From the NCBI GenBank assembly GCA_016712355.1, contig JADJRF010000003.1, positions 1 to 39,206 of the forward strand: a stretch of DNA of 39,206 nt, written 5' to 3'. The notes under the pieces are model-generated. The model had not been told where the DNA came from. It worked only from the letters and a program-made list of their open reading frames with translations, and did not search any database. Below are positions 24,324-36,325 of this stretch, one piece after another. Each line of letters begins with the position of its first letter. Position 1 is the first letter of the stretch. A program made the translations under genes and the position numbers. This DNA comes from Vampirovibrionales bacterium. Lineage in GTDB: Bacteria > Cyanobacteriota > Vampirovibrionia > Vampirovibrionales > Vampirovibrionaceae.

Positions 24324-27300
24324 CGTTCTGGAGCATCAGCAGAGCAAGTCTGAGCCTATGCTGAAATCGGACTTTCTGGAGATGCTAGAATGGGCAACTC
24401 GATGAGCTGAGTCTAATGAGCTATCGAGCGTTTAATTCGGTTGAATAGTTCTCGAGTTAGACGCCAGCTTCTGGCAGCACGTTCTGGAGCATCAGCAGAG
24501 CAAGTCTGAGACTATGCAGAAATCGGACTTTCTGGAGATGCTAGAATGGGCAGCTCGATGAGCTGAGTCTAATGAGCTATCGAGCGTTGAAATCGGTTGG
24601 ATAGTTCTCGAGTTAGTCGCCGGCATCTGGCTGCACGTTCTGGAGCATCAGCAGAGCAAGTCTGAGCCTATGCTGAAATCGGACTTTCTGGAGATGCTAG
24701 AATGGGCAACTCGATGAGCTGAGTCTAATGAGCTATCGAGCGTTGAAATCGGTTGGATAGTTCTCGAGTTAGACGCCAGCTTCTGGCAGCACGTTCTGGA
24801 GCATCAGCAGAGCAAGTCTGAGACTACGCTTGAATCCGACTTTCTGGAGATGCTAGAATGGGCAACTCGATGAGCTGAGTCTAATGAGCTATCGGGCGTT
24901 GAAATCGGATCAGTAGTTCTCGAGTTAGACGCCAGCATCTGGCAGCACGTTCTGGAGCATCAGCAGAGCAAGTCTGAGACTACGCTTGAATCCGACTTTC
25001 TGGAGATGCTAGAATGGGCAACTCGATGAGCTGAGTCTAATGAGCTATCGGGCGTTGAAATCGGTTCAGTAGTTCTCGAGTTAGACGCCGGCATCTGGCT
25101 GCACGTTCTGGAGCATCAGCAGAGCAAGTCTGAGCCTACGCTGAAATCGGACTTTCTGGAGATGCTAGAATGGGCAACTCGATGAGCTGAGTCTAATGAG
25201 CTATCGGGCGTTGAAATCGGTTGAGTAGTTCTCGAGTTAGGCGCCAGCTTCTGGCAGCACGTTCTGTAGTATCAGCAGCCGAGCCTATGCTGAAATCGGA
25301 CTTTCTGGAGATGCTAGAATGGGCAACTCGATGAGCTGAGTCTAATGAGCTATCGAGCGTTGAAATCGGTTGGGTAGTTCTCGAGTTAGTCGCCGGCATC
25401 TGGCAGCACGTTCTGGAGCAGCAGAGCAAGTCTGAGCCTACGCTGAAATCGGACTTTCTGGAGATGCTAGAATGGGCAACTCGATGAGCTGAGTCTAATG
25501 AGCTATCGGGCGTTGAAATCGGTTGCATAGTTCTCGAGTTAGACGCCAGCATCTGGCAGCACGTTCTGGAGCATCAGCAGAGCAAGTCTGAGACTACGCT
25601 TGAATCGGACTTTCTGGAGATGCTAGAATGGGCAACTCGATGAGCTGAGTCTAATGAGCTATCGGGCGTTGAAATCGGATCAGTAGTTCTCGAGTTAGTC
25701 GCCGGCATCTGGCAGCACGTTCTGGAGCATCAGCAGAGCAAGTCTGAGCCTATGCTGAAATCGGACTTTCTGGAGATGCTAGAATGGGCAACTCGATGAG
25801 CTGAGTCTAATGAGCTATCGCGCGTTGAAATCGGATCAGTAGTTCTCGAGTTAGACGCCAGCATCTGGCAGCACGTTCTGGAGCATCAGCAGAGCAAGTC
25901 TGAGACTACGCTGAAATCGGACTTTCTGGAGATGCTAGAATGGGCAACTCGATGAGCTGAGTCTAATGAGCTATCGGGCGTTGAAATCGGATCAGTAGTT
26001 CTCGAGTTAGACGCCAGCATCTGGCAGCACGTTCTGGAGCATTAGCAGAGCAAGTCTGAGCCTATGCTGAAATCGGACTTTCTGGAGATGCTGGAATGGG
26101 CAACTCGATGAGCTGAGTCTAATGAGCTATCGAGCGTTGAAATCGGTTGGATAGTTCTCGAGTTAGACGCCAGCATCTGGCAGCACGTTCTGGAGCATCA
26201 GCAGAGCAAGTCTGAGCCTATGCTGAAATCGGACTTTCTGGAGATGCTAGAATGGGCAACTCGATGAGCTGAGTCTAATGAGCTATCGGGCGTTGAAATC
26301 GGTTGCATAGTTCTCGAGTTAGACGCCAGCATCTGGCTGCACGTTCTGGAGCATTAGCAGAGCAAGTCTGAGCCTATGCTGAAATCGGACTTTCTGGAGA
26401 TGCTAGAATGGGCAACTCGATGAGCTGAGTCTAATGAGCTATCGAGCGTTGAAATCGGTTGGATAGTTCTCGAGTTAGACGCCAGCATCTGGCTGCACGT
26501 TCTGGAGCATCAGCAGAGCAAGTCTGAGCCTATGCAGAAATCGGACTTTCTGGAGATGCTAGAATGGGCAGCTCGATGAGCTGAGTCTAATGAGCTATCG
26601 AGCGTTGAAATCGGTTGGATAGTTCTCGAGTTAGACGCCAGCATCTGGCAGCACGTTCTGGAGCATCAGCAGAGCAAGTCTGAGCCTATGCTGAAATCGG
26701 ACTTTCTGGAGATGCTAGAATGGGCAACTCGATGAGCTGAGTCTAATGAGCTATCGGGCGTTGAAATCGGATCAGTAGTTCTCGAGTTAGTCGCCGGCAT
26801 CTGGCTGCACGTTCTGGAGCATCAGCAGAGCAAGTCTGAGCCTATGCTGAAATCGGACTTTCTGGAGATGCTAGAATGGGCAACTCGATGAGCTGAGTCT
26901 AATGAGCTATCGGGCGTTGAAATCGGATCAGTAGTTCTCGAGTTAGTCGCCGGCATCTGGCTGCACGTTCTGGAGCATCAGCAGAGCAAGTCTGAGACTA
27001 CGCTTGAATCGGACTTTCTGGAGATGCTAGAATGGGCAACTCGATGAGCTGAGTCTAATGAGCTATCGGGCGTTGAAATCGGATCAGTAGTTCTCGAGTT
27101 AGTCGCCGGCATCTGGCTGCACGTTCTGGAGCATCAGCAGAGCAAGTCTGAGACTACGCTTGAATCGGACTTTCTGGAGATGCTAGAATGGGCAACTCGA
27201 TGAGCTGAGTCTAATGAGCTATCGGGCGTTGAAATCGGATCGATAGTTCTCGAGTTAGACGCCAGCATCTGGCTACACGTTCTGGAGCATTTGCAGGGCA

Positions 27301-27589
27301 AGTCTGAGCCTACGCTGAAATCGGACTTTCTGGAGATGCTAGAATGGGCAACTCGATGAGCTGAGTCTAATGAGCTATCGGGCGTTGAAATCGGATCAGT
27401 AGTTCTCGAGTTAGTCGCCGGCATCTGGCTGCACGTTCTGGAGCATCAGCAGAGCAAGTCTGAGCCTATGCTGAAATCGGACTTTCTGGAGATGCTAGAA
27501 TGGGCAACTCGATGAGCTGAGTCTAATGAGCTATCGGGCGTTGAAATCGGATCGGTAGTTCTCGAGTTAGTCGCCGGCATCTGGCTGCA
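24324..27589. repeat. Satellite domain E (21 mosaic copies, D-to-F transition)
   Basis: These 21 copies mix two haplotypes. D-like segments are GAGACTACGCTTGAATCGG, GGTTGGATAG and GACGCCAGCATCTGGCAG. F-like segments are GAGCCTATGCTGAAATCGG, GGATCAGTAG, GTCGCCGGCATCTGGCTG and ATCGGGCG. Segments switch independently within and between monomers, as expected from conversion or repeated unequal crossing over. Two deletions total ten bases: seven near 25279 (CAGCAGCCGAGCC) and three near 25416 (GGAGCAGCAGAGC). No gene is visible. Reverse-strand open frames near 25193-25552 arise because these deletions remove the usual stop. Confidence 0.88.
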
Positions 27590-30500
27590 CGTTCTGGAGC
27601 ATTAGCAGAGCAAGTCTGAGCCTATGCTGAAATCGGACTTTCTGGAGATGCTAGAATGGGCAACTCGATGAGCTGAGTCTAATGAGCTATCGGGCGTTGA
27701 AATCGGATCAGTAGTTCTCGAGTTAGTCGCCGGCATCTGGCTGCACGTTCTGGAGCATTAGCAGAGCAAGTCTGAGCCTATGCTGAAATCGGACTTTCTG
27801 GAGATGCTAGAATGGGCAACTCGATGAGCTGAGTCTAATGAGCTATCGGGCGTTGAAATCGGATCAGTAGTTCTCGAGTTAGTCGCCGGCATCTGGCTGC
27901 ACGTTCTGGAGCATTAGCAGAGCAAGTCTGAGCCTATGCTGAAATCGGACTTTCTGGAGATGCTAGAATGGGCAACTCGATGAGCTGAGTCGAATGAGCT
28001 ATCGGGCGTGGAAATCGGATCAGTAGTTCTCGAGTTAGTCGCCGGCATCTGGCTGCACGTTCTGGAGCATGAGCAGAGCAAGTCTGAGCCTATGCTGAAA
28101 TCGGACTTTCTGGAGATGCTAGAATGGGCATCTCGATGAGCTGAGTCGAATGAGCTATCGGGCGTTGAAATCGGATCAGTAGTTCTCGAGTTAGTCGCCG
28201 GCATCTGGCTGCACGTTCTGGAGCATTAGCAGAGCAAGTCTGAGCCTATGCTGAAATCGGACTTTCTGGAGATGCTAGAATGGGCAACTCGATGAGCTGA
28301 GTCGAATGAGCTATCGGGCGTTGAAATCGGATCAGTAGTTCTCGAGTTAGTCGCCGGCATCTGGCTGCACGTTCTGGAGCATTAGCAGAGCAAGTCTGAG
28401 CCTATGCTGAAATCGGACTTTCTGGAGATGCTAGAATGGGCAACTCGATGAGCTGAGTCGAATGAGCTATCGGGCGTTGAAATCGGATCAGTAGTTCTCG
28501 AGTTAGTCGCCGGCATCTGGCTGCACGTTCAGGAGCATTAGCAGAGCAAGTCTGTTCCTATGCTGAAATCGGACTTTCTGGAGATGCGAGAATGGGCATC
28601 TCGATGGGCTGAGTTGAATGAGCAATCGGGCGTTGAAATCGGATCAGTAGTTCTCGAGTTAGTCGCCGGCATCTGGCTGCACGTTCTGGAGCATTAGCAG
28701 AGCAAGTCTGAGCCTATGCTGAAATCGGACTTTCTGGAGATGCTAGAATGGGCAACTCGATGAGCTGAGTCGAATGAGCTATCGAGCGTTGAAATCGGAT
28801 CAGTAGTTCTCGAGTTAGTCGCCGGCATCTGGCTGCACGTTCTGGAGCATTAGCAGAGCAAGTCTGAGCCTATGCTGAAATCGGACTTTCTGGAGATGCT
28901 AGAATGGGCAACTCGATGAGCTGAGTCGAATGAGCTATCGAGCGTTGAAATCGGATCAGTAGTTCTCGAGTTAGTCGCCGGCATCTGGCTGCACGTTCTG
29001 GAGCATTAGCAGAGCAAGTCTGAGCCTATGCTGAAATCGGACTTTCTGGAGATGCTAGAATGGGCAACTCGATGAGCTGAGTCTAATGAGCTATCGGGCG
29101 TTGAAATCGGATCAGTAGTTCTCGAGTTAGTCGCCGGCATCTGGCTGCACGTTCTGGAGCATTAGCAGAGCAAGTCTGAGCCTATGCTGAAATCGGACTT
29201 TCTGGAGATGCTAGAATGGGCAACTCGATGAGCTGAGTCTAATGAGCTATCGGGCGTTGAAATCGGATCAGTAGTTCTCGAGTTAGTCGCCGGCATCTGG
29301 CTGCACGTTCTGGAGCATTAGCAGAGCAAGTCTGAGCCTATGCTGAAATCGGACTTTCTGGAGATGTTAGAATAGGCAACTCGATGAGCTGAGTCGAATG
29401 AGCTATCGGGCGTTGAAATCGGATCAGTAGTTCTCGAGTTAGTCGCCGGCATCTGGCTGCACGTTCTGGAGCATTAGCAGAGCAAGTCTGAGCCTATGCT
29501 GAAATCGGACTTTCTGGAGATGCTAGAATGGGCAACTCGATGAGCTGAGTCCAATGAGCTATCGGGCGTTGAAATCGGATCAGTAGTTCTCGAGTTAGTC
29601 GCCGGCATCTGGCTGCACGTTCTGGAGCATTAGCAGAGCAAGTCTGAGCCTATGCTGAAATCGGACTTTCTGGAGATGCTAGAATGGGCAACTCGATGAG
29701 CTGAGTCGAATGAGCTATCGAGCGTTGAAATCGGATCAGTAGTTCTCGAGTTAGTCGCCGGCATCTGGCTGCACGTTCTGGAGCATTAGCAGAGCAAGTC
29801 TGAGCCTATGCTGAAATCGGACTTTCTGGAGATGCTAGAATGGGCAACTCGATGAGCTGAGTCGAATGAGCTATCGGGCGTTGAAATCGGTTGAGTAGTT
29901 CTCGAGTTAGTCGCCGGCATCTGGCTGCACGTTCTGGAGCATTAGCAGAGCAAGTCTGAGCCTATGCTGAAATCGGACTTTCTGGAGATGCTAGAATAGG
30001 CAACTCGATGAGCTGAGTCGAATGAGCTATCGGGCGTGGAAATCGGATCAGTAGTTCTCGAGTTAGTCGCCGGCATCTGGCTGCACGTTCTGGAGCATTA
30101 GCAGAGCAAGTCTGAGCCTATGCTGAAATCGGACTTTCTGGAGATGTTAGAATGGGCAACTCGATGAGCTGAGTCGAATGAGCTATCGGGCGTTGAAATC
30201 GGATCAGTAGTTCTCGAGTTAGTCGCCGGCATCTGGCTGCACGTTCTGGAGCATTAGCAGAGCAAGTCTGAGCCTATGCTGAAATCGGACTTTCTGGAGA
30301 TGCTAGAATGGGCAACTCGATGAGCTGAGTCTAATGAGCTATCGGGCGTTGAAATCGGATCAGTAGTTCTCGAGTTAGTCGCCGGCATCTGGCTGCACGT
30401 TCTGGAGCATTAGCAGAGCAAGTCTGAGCCTATGCTGAAATCGGACTTTCTGGAGATGCTAGAATGGGCAACTCGATGAGCTGAGTCTAATGAGCTATCG

Positions 30501-31333
30501 GGCGTTGAAATCGGATCAGTAGTTCTCGAGTTAGTCGCCGGCATCTGGCTGCACGTTCTGGAGCATTAGCAGAGCAAGTCTGAGCCTATGCTGAAATCGG
30601 ACTTTCTGGAGATGCTAGAATGGGCAACTCGATGAGCTGAGTCGAATGAGCTATCGGGCGTTGAAATCGGATCAGTAGTTCTCGAGTTAGTCGCCGGCAT
30701 CTGGCTGCACGTTCTGGAGCATTAGCAGAGCAAGTCTGAGCCTATGCTGAAATCGGACTTTCTGGAGATGCTAGAATGGGCATCTCGATGGGCTGAGTCG
30801 AATGAGCAATCGGGCGTTGAAGTCGGATCAGTAGTTCTCGAGTTAGTCGCCGGCATCTGGCTGCACGTTCTGGAGCATTAGCAGAGCAAGTCTGAGCCTA
30901 TGCTGAAATCGGACTTTCTGGAGATGCTAGAATGGGCAACTCGATGAGCTGAGTCGAATGAGCTATCGGGCGTTGAAATCGGATCAGTAGTTCTCGAGTT
31001 AGTCGCCGGCATCTGGCTGCACGTTCTGGAGCATTAGCAGAGCAAGTCTGAGCCTATGCTGAAATCGGACTTTCTGGAGATGCTAGAATGGGCATCTCGA
31101 TGGGCTGAGTCGAATGAGCAATCGGGCGTTGAAGTCGGATCAGTAGTTCTCGAGTTAGTCGCCGGCATCTGGCTGCACGTTCTGGAGCATTAGCAGAGCA
31201 AGTCTGAGCCTATGCTGAAATCGGACTTTCTGGAGATGCTAGAATAGGCAACTCGATGAGCTGAGTCGAATGAGCTATCGGGCGTTGAAATCGGATCAGT
31301 AGTTCTCGAGTTAGTCGCCGGCATCTGGCTGCA
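27590..31333. repeat. Satellite domain F (24 length-perfect copies)
   Basis: The span is 3,744 bases, exactly 24 periods. Diagnostic bases are GAGCATTAGCAGAG, GAGCCTATGCTGAAATCGG, GCTATCGGGCGTTG, AAATCGGATCAGTAG and GTCGCCGGCATCTGGCTG. Copies alternate between GAGTCTAATGAG and GAGTCGAATGAG. A linked variant, GGGCATCTCGATGGGCTGAG with GAGCAATCGGGCG and often GAAGTCGG, appears near 28600, 30781 and 31093. Substitutions are more frequent than in C or D but length is strictly kept, in contrast to domain G next to it. No gene is visible. Confidence 0.9.
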
Positions 31334-32118
31334 CGTTCTGGAGCATTAGCAGAGCAAGTCTGAGCCTATGCTGAAATCGGACTTTCTGGAGATGCTAGAA
31401 TGGGCATCTCGATGAGCTGAGTCTGAACGAGCTATCGGGCGTTGAAATCGGATCAGTAGTTCTCGAGTTAGTCGCCGGCATCTGGCTGCACGTTCTGGAG
31501 CATTAGCAGAGCAAGTCTGAGCCTATGCTGAAATCGGACTTTCTGGAGATGCTAGAATGGGCAACTCGATGAGCTGAGTCTAATGAGCTATCGGGCGTTG
31601 AAATCGGTTGAGTAGTTCTCGAGTTAGTCGCCGGCATCTGGCTGCACGTTCTGGAGCATTAGCAGAGCAAGTCTGAGCCTATGCTGAAATCGGACTTTCT
31701 GGAGATGCTAGAATAGGCAACTCGATGAGCTGAGTCGAATGAGCCTACGGGCGTTGAAATCGGATCAGTAGTTCTCGAGTTAGTCGCCGGCATCTGGCTG
31801 CACGTTCTGGAGCATTAGCAGAGCAAGTATGAGCCTATGCTGAAATCGGACTTTCTGGAGATGCTAGAATGGGCAACTCGATGGAGCTGAGTCTGAATGA
31901 GCTATCGGGCGTTGGAAATCGGATCAGTAGTTCTCGGAGTTAGTCGCCGGCATCTGGCTGCACGTTCTGGAGCATTAGCAGAGCAAGTCTGAGCCTATGC
32001 TGAAATCGGACTTTCTGGAGATGCTAGAATGGGCATCTCGATGAGCTGAGTCGAATGAGCAATCGGGCGTTGAAGTCGGATCAGTAGTTCTCGAGTTAGT
32101 CGCCGGCATCTGGCTGCA

Positions 32119-33679
32119 CGTTCTGGAGCATTAGCAGAGCAAGTCTGAGCCTATGCTGAAATCGGACTTTCTGGAGATGTTAGAATAGGCAACTCGATGA
32201 GCTGAGTCGAATGAGCTATCGGGCGTTGAAATCGGATCAGTAGTTCTCGAGTTAGTCGCCGGCATCTGGCTCACGTTCTGGAGCATTAGCAGAGCAAGTC
32301 TGAGCCTATGCTGAAATCGGACTTTCTGGAGATGCTAAGAATGGGCAACTCGATGAGCTGAGTCGAATGAGCTATCAGGCGTTGAAATCGGATCAGTAGT
32401 TCTCGAGTTAGTCGCCGGCATCTGGCTGCACGTTCTGGAGCATGAGCAGAGCAAGTCTGAGCCTATGCTGAAATCGGACTTTCTGGAGATGCTAGAATGG
32501 ACATCTCGATGGGCTGAGTCCAATGAGCAATCGGGCGTTGAAGTCGGATCAGTAGTTCTCGAGTTAGTCGCCGGCATCTGGCTGCACGTTCTGGAGCATT
32601 AGCAGAGCAAGTCTGAGCCTATGCTGAAATCGGACTTTCTGGAGATGTTAGAATAGGCAACTCGATGAGCTGAGTCGAATGAGCTATCGGGCGTTGAAAT
32701 CGGATCAGTAGTTCTCGAGTTAGTCGCCGGCATCTGGCTGCACGTTCTGGAGCATGAGCAGAGCAAGTCTGAGCCTATGCTGAAATCGGACTTTCTGGAG
32801 ATGCTAGAATGGGCACCTCGATGAGCTGAGTCGAATGAGCTATCGGGCGTTGAAATCGGATCAGTAGTTCTCGAGTTAGTCGCCGGCATCTGGCTGCACG
32901 TTCTGGAGCATTAGCAGAGCAAGTCTGAGCCTATGCTGAAATCGGACTTTCTGGAGATGCTAGAATGGGCATCTCGATGGGCTGAGTCGAATGAGCAATC
33001 GGGCGTTGAAGTCGGATCAGTAGTTCTCGAGTTAGTCGCCGGCATCTGGCTGCACGTTCTGGAGCATTAGCAGAGCAAGTCTGAGCCTATGCTGAAATCG
33101 GACTTTCTGGAGATGTTAGAATAGGCAACTCGATGAGCTGAGTCGAATGAGCTATCGGGCGTGAAATCGGATCAGTAGTTTCTCGAGTTAGACGCCAGCA
33201 TCTGGCTGCACGTTCTGGAGCATTAGCAGAGCAAGTCTGAGCCTATGCTGAAATCGGACTTTCTGGAGATGCCAGAATGGGCAGCTCGATGAGCTGGAGT
33301 CGAATGAGCTATCGGGCGTTGAAATCGGATCAGTAGTTCTCGAGTTAGTCGCCGGCATCTGGCTGCACGTTCTGGAGCATTAGCAGAGCAAGTCTGAGCC
33401 TATGCTGAAATCGGACTTTCTGGAGATGCTAGAATGGGCAACTGGATGAGCTGAGTCGAATGAGCTATCGGGCGTTGAAATCGGATCAGTAGTTCTCGAG
33501 TTAGTCGCCGGCATCTGGCTGCACGTTCTGGAGCATTAGCAGAGCAAGTCTGAGCCTATGCTGAAATCGGACTTTCTGGAGATGTTAGAATAGGCAACTC
33601 GATGAGCTGAGTCGAATGAGCTATCGGGCGTTGAAATCGGATCAGTAGTTCTCGAGTTAGTCGCCGGCATCTGGCTGCA
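32119..33679. repeat. Loose 3-monomer higher-order repeat (468 bp)
   Basis: The variant GATGTTAGAATAGGCAAC recurs with its GTTAG at 32179, 32647, 33115 and 33584, spacings of 468, 468 and 469 bases (three monomers). A second variant, CATCTCGATG with GAGCAATCGGGCG and GAAGTCGG, recurs at 32034, 32502 and 32970, also 468 apart, one monomer before the first. Two independent markers in the same phase make this better supported than the 9-monomer unit in domain D. Further right the spacing alternates between about two and three monomers (33895, 34365, 34829, 35141, 35609), so the unit is not fixed. Confidence 0.7.
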
Positions 33680-36170
33680 CGTTCTGGAGCATTAGCAGAG
33701 CAAGTCTGAGCCTATGCTGAAATCGGACTTTCTGGAGATGCTAGAATGGGCATCTCGATGGGCTGAGTCGAATGAGCAATCGGGCGTTGAAGTCGGATCA
33801 GAAGTTCTCGAGTTAGTCGCGGCATCTGGCTGCACGTTCTGGAGCATTAGCAGAGCAAGTCTGAGCCTATGCTGAAATCGGACTTTCTGGAGATGTTAGA
33901 ATAGGCAACTCGATGAGCTGAGTCGAATGAGCTATCGGGCGTGGAAATCGGATCAGTAGTTCTCGAGTTAGTCGCCGGCATCTGGCTGCACGTTCTGGAG
34001 CATGAGCAGAGCAAGTCTGAGCCTATATTGGGAAATCGGACTTTCTGGAGATGCTAGAATGGGAAACTCGATGAGCTGAGTCGAATGAGCTATCGGGCGT
34101 TGAAATCGGATCAGTAGTTCTCGAGTTAGTCGCCGGCATCTGGCTGCACGTTCTGGAGCATTAGCAGAGCCAGTCTGGGCCTATGCTGAAATCGGACTTT
34201 CTGGAGATGCTAGAATAGGCAACACGATGAGCTGAGTCGAATGAGCTATCGGGCGTTGAAATCGGATCGGTAGTTCTCGAGTTAGTCGCCGGCATCTGGC
34301 TGCACGTTCTGGAGCATTAGCAGAGCAAGTCTGAGCCTATGCTGAAATCGGACTTTCTGGAGATGTTAGAATAGGCAACTCGATGAGCTGAGTCGAATGA
34401 GCTATCGGGCGTTGAAATCGGATCAGTAGTTCTCGAGTTAGTCGCCGGCATCTGGCTGCACGTTCCGGAGCATTATCAGCGCAAGTCTGAGCCTATGCTG
34501 AAATCGGACTTTCTGGAGATGCTAGAATGGGCAACTCGATGAGCTGAGTCGAATGAGCTATCGGGCGTTGAAATCGGATCAGTAGTTCTCGAGTTAGTCG
34601 CCGGCATCTGGCTGCACGTTCTGGAGCATTAGCAGAGCAAGTCTGAGCCTATGCTGAAATCGGACTTTCTGGAGATGCTAGAATGGGCAACTCGATGAGC
34701 TGAGTCGAATGAGCAATCGGGCGTTGAAATCAGATGTAGTTCTCGAGTTAGTGCGGCATCTGGCTGCACGTTCTGGAGCATTAGCAGAGCAAGTCTGAGC
34801 CTATGCCGAAATCGGACTTTCTGGAGATGTTAGAATAGGCAACTCGATGAGCTGAGTCGAATGAGCTATCGGGCGTGGAAATCGGATCAGTAGTTCTCGA
34901 GTTAGTCGCCGGCATCTGGCTGCACGTTCTGGAGCATGAGCAGAGCAAGTCTGAGCCTATGCTGAAATCGAACTTTCCGGAGAGGTTAGAATAGGCACCT
35001 CGATAAGCTGAGTCGAATTAGCAATCGGGCGTTGAAGTCGGACCAGTAGTTCTCGAGTTAGTCGCCGGCATCTGGCTGCACGTTCTGGAGCATTAGCAGA
35101 GCAAGTCTGAGCCTATGCTGAAATCGGACTTTCTGGAGATGTTAGAATAGGCAACTCGATGAGCTGAGTCGAATGAGCTATCGGGCGTTGAAATCGGATC
35201 AGTAGTTCTCGAGTTAGTCGCCGGCATCTGGCTGCACGTTCTGGAGCATTAGCAGAGCAAGTCTGAGCCATGCTGAAATCGGACTTTCTTGGAGATGCTA
35301 GAATGGGCAACTCGATGAGCTGAGTCGAATGAGCTATCGGGCGTTGAAATCGGATCAGTAGTTCTCGAGTTAGTCGCCGGCATCTGGCTGCACGTTCTGG
35401 AGCATTAGCAGAGCAAGTCTGAGCCTATGCTGAAATCGGACTTTCTGGAGATGCTAGAATGGGCAACTCGATGAGCTGAGTCTAATGAGCTATCGGGCGT
35501 TGAAATCGGATCAGTAGTTCTCGAGTTAGTCGCCGGCATCTGGCTGCACGTTCTGGAGCATGAGCAGAGCAAGTCTGAGCCTATGCTGAAATCGGACTTT
35601 CTGGAGATGTTAGAATAGGCAACTCGATGAGCTGAGTCGAATGAGCTATCGGGCGTGGAAATCGGATTCGGGTAGTTCTCGAGTTAGTCGCCGGCATCTG
35701 GCTGCACTGTCCCGGAGCATTAGCAGAGCAAGTCTGAGCCTATGCTGAAATCGGACTTTCTGGAGATGCCTAGAAAGGGCAACTCGATGAGCTGAGTCAA
35801 ATGAGCTATCGGGCGTTGAAATCGGATCAGTAGTTCTCGAGTTAGTCGCCGGCATCTGGCTGCACGTTCTGGAGCATTAGCAGAGGCAAGTTCTGAGCCT
35901 ATGCTGAAATCGGACTTTCTGGAGAGCTAGAATGGGCAACCTCGATGAGCTGAGTCGAATGAGCTATCGGGCGTTGGAAATCGGATCAGTAGTTCTCGAG
36001 TTAGTCGCCGGCATCTGGCTGCACGTTTTGGAGCATTAGCAGAGCAAGTCTGAGCCTATGCTGAAATCGGACTTTCTGGAGATGTTAGAATGGGCAACTC
36101 GATGAGCTGAGTCTAATGAGCTATCGGGCGTTGAAATCGGATCAGTAGTTCTCGAGTTAGTCGCCGGCAT

Positions 36171-36325
36171 CTTCCTGCACGTTCTGGAGCATCAGCAGAG
36201 CAAGTCTTAGACCACGCTTGATTCGGACTTTCTGGAGATGCTAGAACGGGCAACTCGATGAGCTGAATCGAATGAGCTATCGGGCGTTCAAATCGGTTCG
36301 GTAGTCTTCGAGTTAATCGCCGGCA
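36171..36325. repeat. Single domain-B-type monomer embedded in domain G
   Basis: This copy reads CATCTTCCTGCACG, GAGCATCAGCAG, GTCTTAGACCACGCTTGATT, GCGTTCAAATCGGTTCGGTAG and CGAGTTAATCGCC. The same combination occurs in domain B near 4970-5125. The copies on either side are ordinary G type (GAGCATTAGCAG, GAGCCTATGCTG, GGATCAGTAG). The length is one normal period. A whole monomer, or most of one, therefore matches a haplotype about 31 kb away. Gene conversion, or survival of an old shared variant, could explain it. A few extra changes (CTAGAACGGG, GCTGAATCG, ATCGGGCG) show it is not a fresh copy. Confidence 0.8.

Noticed and set aside
25193..25552. A 119-residue minus-strand open frame in domain E
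   Set aside because: It is open only because the seven-base and three-base deletions near 25279 and 25416 remove or shift the regular stop. The protein is a repeat of the 52-residue shadow unit.
27914..28204. Several 65- to 96-residue minus-strand open frames in domains F and G
   Set aside because: All are one or two satellite units in the same frame, joined where CATGAGCAG replaces CATTAGCAG or where an indel shifts the frame. They follow variant copies and show no coding signal of their own.
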